Shown here piece by piece: positions 10,466-22,691 of a stretch of 64,000 nucleotides of DNA (its first letter is position 1; the number at the start of each line of letters is the position of its first letter). The stretch comes from Lytechinus variegatus (taxonomy: Eukaryota > Echinodermata > Echinoidea > Temnopleuroida > Toxopneustidae), in contig NC_054755.1 of the NCBI RefSeq assembly GCF_018143015.1, forward strand, positions 6,937,124-7,001,123, in the 5' to 3' direction. The notes beneath the pieces were generated by a model. That model was not told the DNA's origin and did no database searches. It was given only the letters and a program-made list of their open reading frames with translations. The translations under genes and the position numbers were made by a program.

Positions 10466-11837
10466 TTTAACATAAATCATGGTCGACTGATCAAGGAGCT
10501 AAAACCCAGATTATGGCTTAGGGGTAGGTAGTCATTATGGAAGACTCGAGTTTGAGCACTTTTTTATATTGCTTTATTTCAACGAACAAGATTCTGTATC
10601 TCAGATAAGCTTAAATAAGGAGGCTGCTAATCAAACGGGGTGGACCTGAACTTAATCGTTCCTCTAATCAACCAGAAGCATGATGTGCCAAATATTACAT
10701 TTTGGCCCTGTCATATAAATGATCAATCGCAAAAATAATGTTTATTTAACGGTAAGTACATGTAAAATGTACAAAATATTCTTAACACTGATTGCATCTC
10801 ACTTTGTTCCAGCTCCCGCGGCGAATTATATAGTCACAAAATATTTGAACATAACAGAAATCATTAAAGACACCAAAGCATTTAACATAATATAAACACA
10901 AACACATTCAAAGTAGAAATTCGGAGATCCGTTTTATTTTCACTTTACATTATTTATTCTGATATAACAAAAAAAAATCACATCTCAGAACAGATCGATT
11001 TTTCAAAAAGAAATCATGAATCAAATTGGTAATATTCAGAACTTTGACGTAACACAACCATCATTGGTACTGACACCTGTTTCACACAACTTGCGTCGAT
11101 AACATATTTGTAATAACTGTTTAAAGCTACTGAAATCATTCAATTTGATTTGGTGACAGTCAACTTGTTCTAGAAATTTTGCACTTCTTATCTTAAAACA
11201 GCTCTTTGTGAATCTAGACCCTAATGTGTGTTGGGATCTGATTCTCAACATTTAAATAAATCTGAAGCAACTTAAGACCATAATTTATTGATGACCTCAG
11301 TGTTTCCTGAAATGGCCATTGACATTTTTGTGGCCTTATTATCCCCCTCCCCATTTGTGCTGTCATATAAAAACATGCTCTTTTGAGCAATATCCTTTCC
11401 CAATTACAATATTGAATTTTCAAATTGACCCCCCCCCCTATATCCTGGCCAGAAATAGCCCAGATAAATTAGGTTTAAAAGGAAAATAAATCACATCTTA
11501 TAGAGAATTTATCTCCTAAATTTCACATACATTATTCATACCAATTCTATGAAAAAGAGCAGACTTCCGTTAATGAAGAAAATGTATCGAAAATCAATGA
11601 CAACAATTCACAAAGGAAATTTGAAACTATTCTGTGAATGACTGTACCTAATTTTGTGGTCTAAAAACACTTGATATGAGTGTATGCACTTGGGTCTAAT
11701 AATGAATGCGGAAGGGTGATTTTTTAGTGCAGGTTACTGCTGGGCTCAGCCGTTATGTTTGAATTAGACATTTATTTGCTCAATTACTTCTTGATCTAAA
11801 GTACCCCAACTGGACCTTAATCTCATGGTCAAGACCA
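10466..11837. other. Intergenic, no gene recognised
   Basis: AT-rich DNA with a C-run near 11430. No ORF resembling a known family and no clear repeat was found. Confidence 0.4.
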
Positions 11838-12083
11838 ATTGATCCAATCAACGTAACTGTATGGAAATCCATCAGTGTCATAATTTTTTCTACAGGAAAT
11901 TCGCAAAATGTCCTTTGTAAACAAAGGATAACACATCAAATTGTCAAGAAATAAATTAATTCATGGCTATACAGTCATATCTAGAAAATTTGTTTGAACA
12001 ATCATGCCATTATATGTTGACTTTGCTGGCTTTCCATAGTTGCCATTGATTGGATCAATCCTATTTGTAAGATGGGGCCCTGA
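11838..12083. mobile_element. Diverged palindromic MITE of the GGGCCC/GATCCAATCAA group
   Basis: Contains GATCCAATCAACGTAACTGTATGG on the left and its approximate complement ending TTTGTAAGATGGGGCCC on the right. It is a relative of 12321-12591 and 14212-14464. Confidence 0.55.
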
Positions 12084-12123
12084 AAAAACAAAATCAATAT
12101 TCCCCCCCCAAAAAAAGAAACCT

Positions 12124-12272
12124 GGGGGCCGTTGCAGAAAGAGTTGCGTTTAAACGCAAGCCAAAAAATCGATCGCAAATCCCAAATTTGCGCTGTTGAT
12201 TGGTTGAAAATCAGGTTGCGCATGATTTTTAGAGTTACGATTGATTGCAACTCTTTCAGCAACAGACCCCTG
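12124..12272. mobile_element. MITE family D, second copy
   Basis: GGGGGCCGTTGCAGAAAG at the left and CTTTCAGCAACAGACCCC at the right, with the family core GCGCTGTTGATTGGTTGA. It is in opposite orientation to the 2131 copy. Confidence 0.82.
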
Positions 12273-12320
12273 GCCAGCAAAAAGACGATCCCTGTAATGA
12301 ATTTGTTGAGTTGACATCAG

Positions 12321-12591
12321 GGCCCTATCTTACAAAGAGTTACGATTAATCTAATCAATCACAACTACTTGTATGGAAAGCCAGCAACGTCAACATCTAA
12401 AATTCATGTTTGTTCAAACATTTTATAGAAAGGATGTCTATTCAAACATAGTTTTCTTGAAAAATTAGTGGGCTTCTTTTTGTTTTCAAAGGACAGATTT
12501 TGCAAATGGAAAAAAAATGAAGTTAATGGATTTCCATATCCTTGAGGTTGATCGGATCTATTGTAACTCTTTGTGAGAAGGGGGCCTGATA
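12321..12591. mobile_element. Palindromic MITE (CTTACAAAGAGTTACGAT)
   Basis: The left end GGGCCCTATCTTACAAAGAG pairs with ACTCTTTGTGAGAAGGGGGCC at the right. The inner GATTAATCTAATCAATC pairs with GGTTGATCGGATC. Confidence 0.7.
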
Positions 12592-12734
12592 ACATGGTGA
12601 GCATGCGAACCACACACACACACACAAGTTCATCCACGTGCGTGTACCACTTATTTCATGTCTGGTGTTTCTTGTATTAGAGCGAGACATGCAGAGCATT
12701 TCATCGTTGAAAATCTGACAACTTTACCCTATTT

Positions 12735-13110
12735 TGATAATAATAGTACAACGTTGCTTGTATAGCGTATATCACTACCCATGGGCGTCTCTATGCGCAT
12801 AATAGAAAAATAGACAAAGAAGAGAGAGGATTAAAGCTATTTGTAGACTGTCTCAATCATAGAACCGCTTAAACAAATAAGTTTTAAGGCGACTTTTGAA
12901 TGCAGAGCATGTAAATGCCTTCTTTAATGGAAGAAGGGATCGTATTCCGAAGTTTAGGGGCCGCATGACAAAATGATCTCTCCCCATAGAACTTGGTCTG
13001 AACAACTGGACACTTAAGCAGATATCTCTGTGAAGATCTCAGATTACGTGAAGGCTTAGAAGCACTCTTACTGTGGTAACTGTCAGATAACACATTAGAC
13101 AAATCATTTC
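12735..13110 (-). mobile_element. 3' end of a CR1/L2-like LINE
   Basis: On the minus strand the DNA encodes TKFYGERSFCHAAPKLRNTI, then after a frame change AFKSRLKTYLFKRFYD and a stop. This is the usual C-terminus of CR1/L2/Jockey-group reverse transcriptases (RAFSVAAPKLWN...FKSxLKTxLF). The 3' tail CGCTATACAAGCAACG followed by ATTATTATC repeats is also typical of L2/CR1. It is 5' truncated and has at least one frameshift. Confidence 0.75.
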
Positions 13111-13629
13111 ATGAAACACGTCCCTGCAGTATGGCAGGGGCGTCCTATTCACCAAAGTTGCTTTGAGTCAGCTCACAATCTAATTGAATCACCTTAAAAA
13201 TGAATTGAGAATAAATTGTACACTCTGACGTACACATACAGGCAAGCCAAGATTCAATGACAGGGGATACAATTTATCTGCAAAGCCCTATGTAAATTGG
13301 AAGAGTACTATCATTACATGTATTACAAATGTTCTCATTATTTCAGGGATGCCAGTTAGTTTGACTCACTGGGCCCGAAAAGGAGCCAGACCATGTTTAA
13401 GCCCAATATGTGCTGGACAATATAAAGCCTGGAAAAATACCTAACCCTGAAATAGCAAGTTCTCAAGGCATGATATCAGGTAAAATGCCTGAAATGGGCA
13501 TCTCAGATTATTTGATCTTTCAAATTAGGTGCAATTGGCTCACATAAGCAGCAGAAATGTGAAGAAAAGTTATATGGAGGTTCTGACAAGATAGAAGTTG
13601 AAATCAATCATGTAGAAGTGACTAAAAAG

Positions 13630-13781
13630 CTAAACCGTTATATGTGTTCCTTTCTTGTTAGGGTCCATGTATACTTTGATAGGTGGGAGGGGCTTAATCT
13701 TACGGCCGGCCCATCCTCCTTTCCTCTGCCATAGACCACTGCTCGGTCGTCTCCCAAACCAACGATTCCTACCAGCCTTGC
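13630..13781 (-). CDS. MRPL2: MRPL2 exon 5 (residues 280-329 and stop)
   Basis: Encodes [20 protein letters not shown], the universally conserved L2 C-terminal loop, then [11 protein letters not shown] and a short tail ending THITV. The acceptor is ATTACAG/GC. Confidence 0.94.
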
Positions 13782-16700
13782 CTGTAATATGGAAAAAAAA
13801 ATACAAAGAGAGAAAACAATAAAAATGTGGAAGGAAATGATGATGGAATATATAACATATATGAAACAGAAGAAATGTGATCATTATCATTTTTTTTCCT
13901 TGAATTGATACTCAAATCCTATAAAACCCCCATCCCTCCATCTCAAAAGTGCGATGTCTGCATTGCAAAAAAAAAAATTACATATCGAAAGGCCAGGCAC
14001 TGAGTATTGGGTGGTGTAGAAGAATTGGGGAGTTAAATGGGCTTCAGAGCATAATATAATAACTGATTAATCAAATCATTATTGCTTTCTCATATAATTT
14101 ACAATCATTCAGCATGACTACTGATTTTGCCACAGCTGTAAGCAAGAGAGTAAATAATTTAAATCCAATACGATCAAAATTATAGAAGTAGGCAGCGAGT
14201 TAATGTAATCCGGGCCCCGTCTTACAAAGAGTTACGATTGATCCAATCAATTGTACCTCTATGGAAATCTACATGTATCAGTGTCATAATTTCCTCAAAA
14301 CAAAGAGAATCACACTGAATCTTCAAGAGAAAGATAAATGTATGAATGTACATCGTATCTAGAAAATATTTTGAGCAAATTTGCATTTTTAAACGTTGAC
14401 GTTGCTGGCCGTCCATAGTTGTGATTGATCGGATCGATCGTCACTCTTTGTGTGACGGGGCTGAAAACATTAAGGAGGAGGAGAAGTATATTGTCACGTT
14501 ATAATTGCCACTTGGTCTACACCAACTTAGGCTTCTTTCTGTTTGGTCTAATCCCATCTAGACTAGTTCTAGTTTCTCCAACCTGGGGCCCGTTGCAGAA
14601 AGAGTTGCAATCAATCGCAACCCTAAAAATCATGCGCAACTTGATTTTCAACCAATCAACAGCGCGCATTTGGGACTTGTGATTGATTTTTTTTTACTTG
14701 CGTTCAAACGCAACTCTTTCTCCAATGGACCCCAGTTCAGTTACTGACCAATCAGTCAATTGCCATTCAGCCCATTTACAATTTTGTCTAATTCCAGTTG
14801 GGCTGTGCCCATTTCATCAACATGGTCTAATACCACATGACCTCTACTCTACAAATTCAACATTTATGAACCAAATTTAATTTTGACAACAAGTAACAAG
14901 CTGAAAATGCAACAAGGGGGATTAATAATGAAGGGTAGATATCAACCCTCACCTATGAACATTCTATTATGTTGGTCTCCCGATGCCCTGCCGACGGTTG
15001 CCATGCATCTCTCGCTGACGCTGACCTGCAGTTTGGACGGCAGCTGGAGGATGACCTGCCCGCCAACCTTTCTCAGGATCTGAGCCGACGTTCCTCCCGC
15101 CCTGACCCGAATGGCGCCCTCTCCAGGATAGAGCTCTACACAGTGCACCAACGACCCGATGGGGAGCGCTCCCAGGGGGTACGCATCACCCTCATTAGCC
15201 ACCACTGGGGAATTTGCGAAAAAAACATATTTGACTTAAAATATGATTCAAGACAACATGGTGTCAGTTAAGAACAAGGAGTCAGTTGGCGCTAGGTCAG
15301 GCAGTCTGTTTCACACAATCAAAACACCGACACATTTTTAACACCTACATGAAACAACCAATGTTTACCTACATGTTATCACATCAATATATCCTGGAAT
15401 CCTAGTTTTACATGAGCTGTCTTGAAGAGTGTCTTGAAGTCTTGACTCACACAATTAAAACAGACACTGACACCGACACCAACACCAAACAAGAAGCACC
15501 CAAAGTGGCTCACCTGTCATCCTGCCAATGTGCCCTGAAGTCTTGATGATATCCCCTGGCTCCATATTAGCTGATGCAATGATGTATCGCTTCCTGTTGC
15601 CTCCAGCTACGATGGCAATGTTTGCTGTCCTGTTTGGATCATACCTACGCAGAGACAAAAATACATGGAAACAGAGTGAGGTTGACCTCTAACAATTTCT
15701 GTGATTTCAAGAAATGAAAGACAACATAAACCATAATTTGAGGAAATCTAATTAAACCAAACTTTCAGGTTGAGAAATTTTAGTCGCTGAACTGAATCCA
15801 GACAACCTGAGGACCACTGAACATGTGAGACAAAACTTTGACAAAGCCTGGTTGCAGGCATATTGTACAATCATTTAAGTTTTCTTCTGAATGAATTTTT
15901 GGCATGTTGCATAAAAAGTCGAGTCGTCTTATTTTGGGATTATTTGCGAGGGATAGGAAAATAGTTCACAAAGGCGGGTGGGGGGATCTGAGATCTGAAA
16001 AACGGTCAACATGGAGATACCTTGGTTGAGTGGTTTAACATGCCTGACCCAAGACATGAAAGTCATGGGTTCAATCCAGCACATGGTACCTACATGTCGT
16101 ACTCCTAACCTTGAGCAAAGGCATTCATTTAAACGTACATCAAATAAGTGAAAATACAGTAGACCCTGAATAAGTGGACAATCCAAAAGCCAAATAGCCT
16201 TACTTGAAGTATCATTTCAGAACCATTGGGGTGATTCACAAAGATTTTAAGTATGACTTATATGCAAAATCATCAATATTCATGAGCTGTGTGATAGTCC
16301 AGGGTTAAGGCGTTAACCCCGGCTAAACAAATAGTATGGGGTCAAGGAAATGCAGTGTGAAAAGCATATTAGAGTCGCAGTTAAATGCCGAATTGCATTC
16401 AGTATAAAAGACAAGACTGCATTGCACTAGCGTACCTACGGGGGGCAGGACGGCATACATCCGTAATTCCGAAGCTTCGTAATTCCGAAGGTTCGGTTAT
16501 TCCGAAGGTTCGTATTTCCGAAGGTTCGTAATTCCGAAGGTTCGTAATTCCGAAGGTTCGTCAATCCGAAAACGAAATAAGGTTCGTAATTCCGAAGGTT
16601 CGTTAATCCGAAAACGAAATAAGGTTCGTAATTCCGAAGGTTCGTTAATCCGAAAACAAAATAAGGTTCGTAATTCCGAAGGTTCGTTAATCCGAAAACG

Positions 16701-19700
16701 AAATAAGGTTCGTAATTCCGAAGGTACGTTAATCCGAAAACGAAATAAGGTTCGTTAATCCGAAAACGAAATAAGGTTCGTTAATCCGAAAACGAAATAA
16801 GGTTCGTTAATCCGAAAATTAAATAACGTTCGTATTTCCGAAAATGAAAATAATTCATTTTGGTAACAAAAACGATGTTGTCATTACAAGATTACACGAT
16901 ATTATGCAATGATAGTAATAATGAACGATGATGTGTGTTGGGGCCAAAGCATGTATTTCATTAAGAATGGCGCCCTGATCAAGCATAGGCTAATTTCGAT
17001 TTTATCTGAGCAATTGCTGCCTATAAGCAAATGGTTTAATTAAAGATGCAGGGGATCAAGTGTGTTGGAAGCGTGCGAGCAACCTCTAGATAATAGGATT
17101 TGTATTGGAGGGGATGTCATTTTTAATAACAGCTTCTGCTGGTAATAAAAATAAAAATAATACTAATAATGATCCTTGTGAGATGTTGAAAGCGCGAATC
17201 GCAAGCTCAAACTAGTAGACATTTCATGTAACAAGACGTGAAGTGAGCATTCGGAGCATTTTTTGTAATCGTGAGAAAGATGTGTATCTTTCTAAAGAAT
17301 TAATGCGAGGGCGAGTTGTAATTTGTTTATATACTGACCTGGGGCCCGTTGCATGAAACTTTTTACCTGAGAAAACTCAGGTTGTTTTTACAGGAGTTTT
17401 TGCCCTGTGCTTAAGTAATTGGCGGAAATCAGACTAACCTTAGTTTTCAGTTTTTACCGGAGTTTTCTCAGGTAAAAAGTTTTATGCAACAGGCTTCAGA
17501 AAGTAATCTTTTAAGGACTGCATTTAGTGACTCATGAATAGAATATATATCTCATGAACTAAATAATGAGAGCGCGAACCGCAAGCTTAAAATTTGTGAT
17601 ATTCCAACCTGAAAACTGGACATTTCATACTTCTTTTTTGTAACCAGGAATAGAATGAGTTCCTCAATAAACAATACTTGATGCGAGCGAGAAACGTGAG
17701 CCAAATTTTTCCGATTTTCCAACCTGAAAACTGGACATTCTATAGCATTCTTGTAAAAAAAAAAATAATAGCTGGGAGAATAGTTTTCAGAACTGAAGTG
17801 GCTTCCCTGGGTAAATGATATCTTTATCAATATCATCATTCTAGGCCCACATGAAATTTCCAAAAGTTTGAGCACGTGATTCGCTCGCAAGGATGCCCTT
17901 TTCACAGTATTGACCAAAAAGGTGAATTTTACATCTTCAGATTTCACTTTTTCCCCCAAACCGCTTGCTCTCTACGCTCGCAGAAATGAAACGTAAATAT
18001 ATAACTTTAGCATGTTTAGTGATCACTTAAAAAATTGTGCTCAATTTAGTTGTACTACAAAAACACACAACCTCTTTACACAGATGATAATCTAATGGTG
18101 AAAATATCCGTTTGCACCAAATTGCCCCTATTGGCCCCCTTTTTTTTTTACTTTGCCCCCCCCCCCCAAAAAAAAACGTTCCGCCGCCATTGGCTAAAAC
18201 ACGACCGTCTTCATGGCTAACTGCAAAAAGTTCTTAAAATGTCCCCTTTAGATCAGATCAGAGCTTATATATTTAAAAATTCTGTTCGCGCTTCTTGCTA
18301 GCAGTTATTATCTAAATTTAGTTACATAGGCATCTCGCTTTGAAGATCACAAACATATTGCCCATCATATTAACAAAAATATAGCTCGCGCTCACATTAT
18401 TTAAAAAGGGTTTATCATGTTATTACATATTTACTTTATTTTATAAGGATAAAGCTAATTATTGACTGTTAGAACTACCCTTTCAAAGAAACAAACAAAA
18501 ATCAACTTTAAACTGCCGATCAAGGAAAATATGGCTAAAAAAAGGTTCCCCCCCCTCTATTTGACGAAAGTTGGATCCGCCGGGAGGGAGGCAGGGGGCA
18601 TCAAAAATGGAATAAAAAACAGGGGAATTAATATTTTCCAAAATGGGAAAGTTCCTTTTTCAAAAATAAATATGCCGTTTTTCATGTTTTTTCGAAATAA
18701 AATACTCTTTTTAAAGTATACAAGTTAAGTTAAGTTTTCAGGCTGGAATATTGAAAAATTTCAGCTTGCGCTTCGCACTCTCATTCGATTGGTGAAATAT
18801 GCATCCTAAAGAGGTCACTAAATGCTTTCTTTAACAGGTTCCTTTTCTGGTCAGTATGTTTAAGCTCGCGTTTTGCGCTCGTGTTAATTCTTTAGTTAGA
18901 TGCACATCTTTTTAATGACAGCAGAAATCTGCTCCGATTTTTAAAAACTAATTTTCATTTTTTATTGAAATAACCTAAAGTTTAGCTTGTGATTCACGCT
19001 CGCAACACCTCGCAATAATGCCATTTTAAGAATAACTGACCACAAAAAACGTTATACAACTTCACCTTTGAATTTGTTTTACCAAGCCGCTCGCTCATTA
19101 TACTCTCTCCCGAAAAATAAAGCCTAAATATACATTTTGCCATGATAAGAAGTCACTTCAAAAAAGTTATTCTCTACTTAATCACATTCAAACAGACAAT
19201 GACTTCAAGCAGATGATAATCTTAAGGTGAAAATATCACCACAGTCCCAATTTTGACGTATGAGTTTCATTTTTTGGCTTTACCCCCAACGAAAATTCGT
19301 TCGGCCGCCCTTGCCTTCCCATCCTCATATGATAATTGAACGGCAACAGTGTCCCCCGCCCCCCTCCCCTTGCCTCTGCTTTCCCGGTTTTCATTTTTCG
19401 GATTAACGAACCTTATTTTGTTTTCGGATTAACGAACCTTATTTTGTTTTCGGATTAACGAACCTTATTTCGTTTTCGGATTAACGAACCTTCGGAAAAA
19501 CGAACCTTATTTTGTTTTCGGATTAACGAACCTTATTTCGTTTTCGGATTAACGAACCTTCGGAAAAACGAACCTTATTTCGTTTTCGGATCAACGAACC
19601 TTCGGAATAACGAACCTTTTTTCGTTTTCGGATTAACGAACCTTCGGAACAACGAACCTTATTTCGTTTTCGGATTAACGAACCTTCGGAACAACGAACC

Positions 19701-21796
19701 TTATTTCGTTTTCGGATTATCGAACCTTCGGAATAACGAATCGTCGGAATTACGCCACAAATGTTCGGATTAACGAACCCTTTTTCGTTTTCGGATTAAC
19801 GAACATCGAGGTATAGGCAATTTACGTGTTTCGGAATTACGAACCTTCGGAATAAAGAACCTTCGGAATTACGAAGCTTCGGAAATACGAAGTGTAACCG
19901 GGCAGGACTGCCCCCCTGACGAGTCACAACCCATGCAAAGGAAGTATGCCCCCCCCCTGACGAGCTAGAAAGACCTTTTTTTTTGCTCCCCCCCCTCCGA
20001 CGAGCTTGAATACCTTTTTTTTCTGGCACAATATCCTATATTTGTGATTGAAGACCTTTTTTCTTTGCTTGTCAATTTTTTTGGCAGTTTTGCCCCCCTG
20101 TGGAAAATCCTAGGTACGCCACTGCTGCATTGGTCTGATCATACCAAGAGGATAAGATTGTGTGTTACACACCACATGCCCGTCACATTTAAGCATGACT
20201 TTAAGTCACACGATAATAACTCTTTTTGAAACACCCCCCAATACACTGGCATACAGATATGGGGGGGGGGAGGTTTCACGACCAAGAAAAAAAAGAGAAA
20301 AAGGAAAGAAGTGGGAAGGTGTAAGAATGAAATATGATATAATTTTCTGAAAATTATGTCAAAATCTAGCACAAACTTGGATTTTAGATGATACGCAATC
20401 TTTACACAGTGCGCGTCCTCTTGGCATGATCTGAGTCATCTGACCAATGCGGTCATGACTTTTATAATGCACACATATAGGCATTTAAGTGTGATTCTAC
20501 GTCATACCTAAATCATTGTGAAACACCCCCTCTACTATTGAAAAAGATACTAGTACTTGTTCAAAAACAGAGTATAACAAAGAACAACAAAACAGAATTC
20601 ACTATTACCTTACTTCTAGAACCTTTTCCTCCAAAGGCGGTCCCTCAGCTGGTCCAACTCGTTTGAAATCCACCATACGATAGTTTCGCTTTGCGCCCCC
20701 TCCTCTTCTACCCGACACTATCCTCCCTGTTCAACAAGATGAGGGGGGAGGGGGGTGGTTAAAATATGTGGAAAACATCTTTCCTACTTCATTCTGCATT
20801 AAAATTGGCATAATTTAGAACTTTGACTACAGCTCAGAAAAGCTGTATATCAGAATACTGGCAATGGTGGCAGCCGTATATTGTCAGATTATAATTGAAG
20901 AATTGTCACCACAGTGAGTTGTACGTCCATTTTTAAAATAAAAATTCTCATGTATTGCACATGAACGAATGACAAGATTTTACATCAGTTTGGCCTCCTA
21001 ATTCTTGTAGGAAACACTTTCTTGGCAAAAGAAGCTAGCCACTTGTGTCATCATTATTAGGTTTCAACAGCACACCAAAATTATACACAGGAGTAATTTA
21101 TGTGTGATATGAATCCACTAAATGACCATAGCGTTGAAATACATATTGTAACTTCAATGGAGTATGTAATGAAATTGAGAAATTAGGGCATAAATCCATT
21201 TACATGCACATTCAGTTTCTTCATAACCTTGTACATAGCATCTACATGTAGCTGGGTTTTTTTCTCTTCATTTTATTATCAATATCTTACTGATTCCTGA
21301 AGAAGTCTCCATAAGTTTAGACAGCTATATGGATAAGGGAGGATTCTGAATACGTAATATACACAATCCATGTTGATACAAAAAAGGACATTTAACCCAA
21401 CACGAAGCAGGGAAAATACAAAAAATAAGTAGATCCTGATAATTGTAACTTAACCTAACCTGTGTGATCCCGGCTGGTAATCCTCTTCTTTCCAAGTGGT
21501 CTAATTGTGTACTCAGGTGTATTCTTCCAGGGTTTGAATTTTTCTAGCACTGGGCTTGTGTGGAACTCTCTATGACGTTCCCTTTCCACAACAACTAAAG
21601 TCCTTAAGGTAGATGCTCTGAGTAACAGAGCGGAAAATGACAACTTCTGGCTCAAGGTGGTGGAGTTATCACTGGAAAGGAGGGATGAACATCGAGTGGG
21701 GAGACCGCTTTGAAGACGCACATTTTTACATGAAGAGATGGTTATAGTCCGGAAGATGTTACACAGTTGTAAGATTGAGTGTTTTGTGTTCATCAT
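13630..21796 (-). CDS. MRPL2: Mitochondrial large-ribosomal-subunit protein L2 (bL2m), complete, five exons
   Basis: Nuclear gene for mitoribosomal bL2, which binds 23S-like rRNA near the peptidyl-transferase centre and helps join the subunits. Exons on the minus strand: 21796-21460, 20726-20609, 15644-15514, 15204-14953, 13781-13630; they join in phase to 990 nt, 329 aa plus stop (human MRPL2 is about 305 aa). Residues 1 to about 75 look like a mitochondrial presequence (Ser/Arg-rich, few acidic residues). The family core follows: [63 protein letters not shown], and the C-terminal [20 protein letters not shown] with KIKPLPP. No defect is visible, and all introns are GT/AG. Two ATGs are adjacent (21796, 21793); the first is used here. 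A splice acceptor just upstream (about 21856) suggests an untranslated first exon. Confidence 0.96.
14212..14464. mobile_element. Palindromic MITE in MRPL2 intron 4
   Basis: The left GGGCCCCGTCTTACAAAGAG pairs with CACTCTTTGTGTGACGGGGC at the right. Same group as 12321-12591. Confidence 0.75.
14585..14733. mobile_element. MITE family D, third copy, in MRPL2 intron 4
   Basis: GGGGCCCGTTGCAGAAAGAG at the left and CTCTTTCTCCAATGGACCCC at the right, sharing the core CCAATCAACAGCGCGCATTT with the 2131 copy. It ends about 220 bp before MRPL2 exon 4. Confidence 0.82.
14953..15204 (-). CDS. MRPL2: MRPL2 exon 4 (residues 196-279)
   Basis: Encodes [18 protein letters not shown] through [13 protein letters not shown], the SH3-like translation-protein domain of L2. 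The acceptor is CCCCAG/TG and the donor ATAG/GTGAGG. Confidence 0.94.
15514..15644 (-). CDS. MRPL2: MRPL2 exon 3 (residues 152-195)
   Basis: Encodes [20 protein letters not shown] through HIGRMT, the oligonucleotide-binding-like core of L2. The acceptor is TGCGTAG/G and the donor ACAG/GTGAGC. Confidence 0.94.
16020..16150 (+). mobile_element. tRNA-derived SINE in MRPL2 intron 3
   Basis: An A-box-like TGGTTGAGTGG and a B-box-like GGGTTCAATCC lie at tRNA spacing, followed by a tail containing CTTGAGCAAAGGCATTCATT. That tail motif resembles the central block of other SINEs in this window (29838, 45052). Confidence 0.65.
16463..16855 (+). repeat. 42-bp/26-bp minisatellite, left array of the hAT element
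   Basis: Tandem units of GGTTCGTAATTCCGAA plus GGTTCGTTAATCCGAAAACG then AAATAA, a 42-bp unit that shortens to 26 bp toward the right. About nine units with few changes. Confidence 0.9.
17340..17496. mobile_element. Palindromic MITE (GTTGCATGAAACTTTTTACC) nested in the hAT
   Basis: GGGGCCCGTTGCATGAAACT at the left, AAGTTTTATGCAACAGGC at the right, with inner arms ACCTGAGAAAACTC and GAGTTTTCTCAGGT. A relative lies at 48800-48960. Confidence 0.78.
19386..19890 (-). repeat. Same minisatellite, right array, inverted
   Basis: Units read TTATTTCGTTTTCGGATTAA then CGAACCTTCGGAATAACGAA, the reverse complement of the 16463 array. About fourteen units of mixed length. Together the arrays form subterminal inverted repeats 2.5 kb apart. 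Confidence 0.9.
20609..20726 (-). CDS. MRPL2: MRPL2 exon 2 (residues 113-151)
   Basis: Encodes [20 protein letters not shown] and on to KVLEV. The donor is GTAAG/GTAATA. An earlier GTAAGG six bases upstream would break the frame with exon 3, so the later site was chosen. Confidence 0.92.
21460..21796 (-). CDS. MRPL2: MRPL2 exon 1 (residues 1-112)
   Basis: Holds the presequence and the start of the mature protein ([19 protein letters not shown]). It ends one base into Gly113 at donor ACAG/GTTAGG. Confidence 0.93.
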
Positions 21797-21856
21797 CCCT
21801 GGTTATCTATCCTCTCATTTATGTTCTTTATACAGCAGAATTGCGAGGATGCTCAT

Positions 21857-22514
21857 CTGAAAGAAATGAAAATTGACAATACCATGATTAGCAAACCATG
21901 AAATCCAAATACTTCTCTGTCTTGTCCCTACACCTGATCCAATCCTACCTGACTGTGCTAATAGATACTTAAAGGCCAGGGCCTACTGGCCGACGGATAC
22001 AAAACATATTCATAAAGGACACAGAGGACAAAAAAAATTTTGCGAGTGGCTCCATGGATCCATTTTCAACAGACTGGAACCTCAAAAAAATGAAGCTGAT
22101 TTTCAGATCACGTGATATGCGTAGTCTTCACCTGATCGGTCGGTTATCCTTTTTGAAAGACGTCAATGATTATAAATTTTATTACGAAATTTATATAGGA
22201 TAAAAATTTGTTAGTTGTCCCTTTCGGCATGATATTTTATATATCTCTACAAGTACAATTAAAAAATACTCTGTGATATTTAACAAAATATGTATAAAAA
22301 AAACACCTTGAACACAGTGCAAACACCTAACGATTTGGCCCGCGTTGTTATTAACAACTATTGTAAGGGGCTCTCCATTTATAAATAAAGTTGAACGTGT
22401 AGTTGTCTACCGCGATACCGTTTGTCACAAGACTTTCGTTAGAAACGTGAGAAATTGTCATAAAATTAAACGAAAGAACCAGTGCGGCGCGGTATCGATT
22501 TTAATAAAAATATT
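21857..22514. other. Upstream flank of MRPL2, no gene recognised
   Basis: AT-rich. On the minus strand a TTCATTTCTTTCAG acceptor ends at about 21857, consistent with a 5' UTR exon of MRPL2 beginning there. No coding exon seen. Confidence 0.4.
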
Positions 22515-22691
22515 ATCAGTAGAGGCACACAGGCAATATGGGAGACTCTATCCAATATGGGAGACAATCTCCCATATTGGAGACTTGCTTTGCGAAAGGA
22601 CAAAAAAAGTAACACCAACAAAAGCATGATTTTTCCACCCAAAATTTTGTCTTGAGTAAGAAGCACATTTGTTTTGTATGTGATCGACAAC

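Larger units (their letters stand above)
16425..20124. mobile_element. Nonautonomous hAT element, 3.7 kb, with perfect 8-bp target duplication
   Basis: Ends CACTAGCGTACCTACGGGG and (complement) CAGTGGCGTACCTAGG are inverted repeats of the usual hAT form. CTGCATTG lies immediately outside both ends (16417-16424 and 20125-20132), the 8-bp duplication expected of hAT. Inside are two oppositely oriented minisatellite arrays, several GC-rich CGCGAAGCGCGAGC-type motifs, and a smaller MITE at 17340. No transposase reading frame is visible. It sits in MRPL2 intron 3 and makes up most of that intron. Confidence 0.88.
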
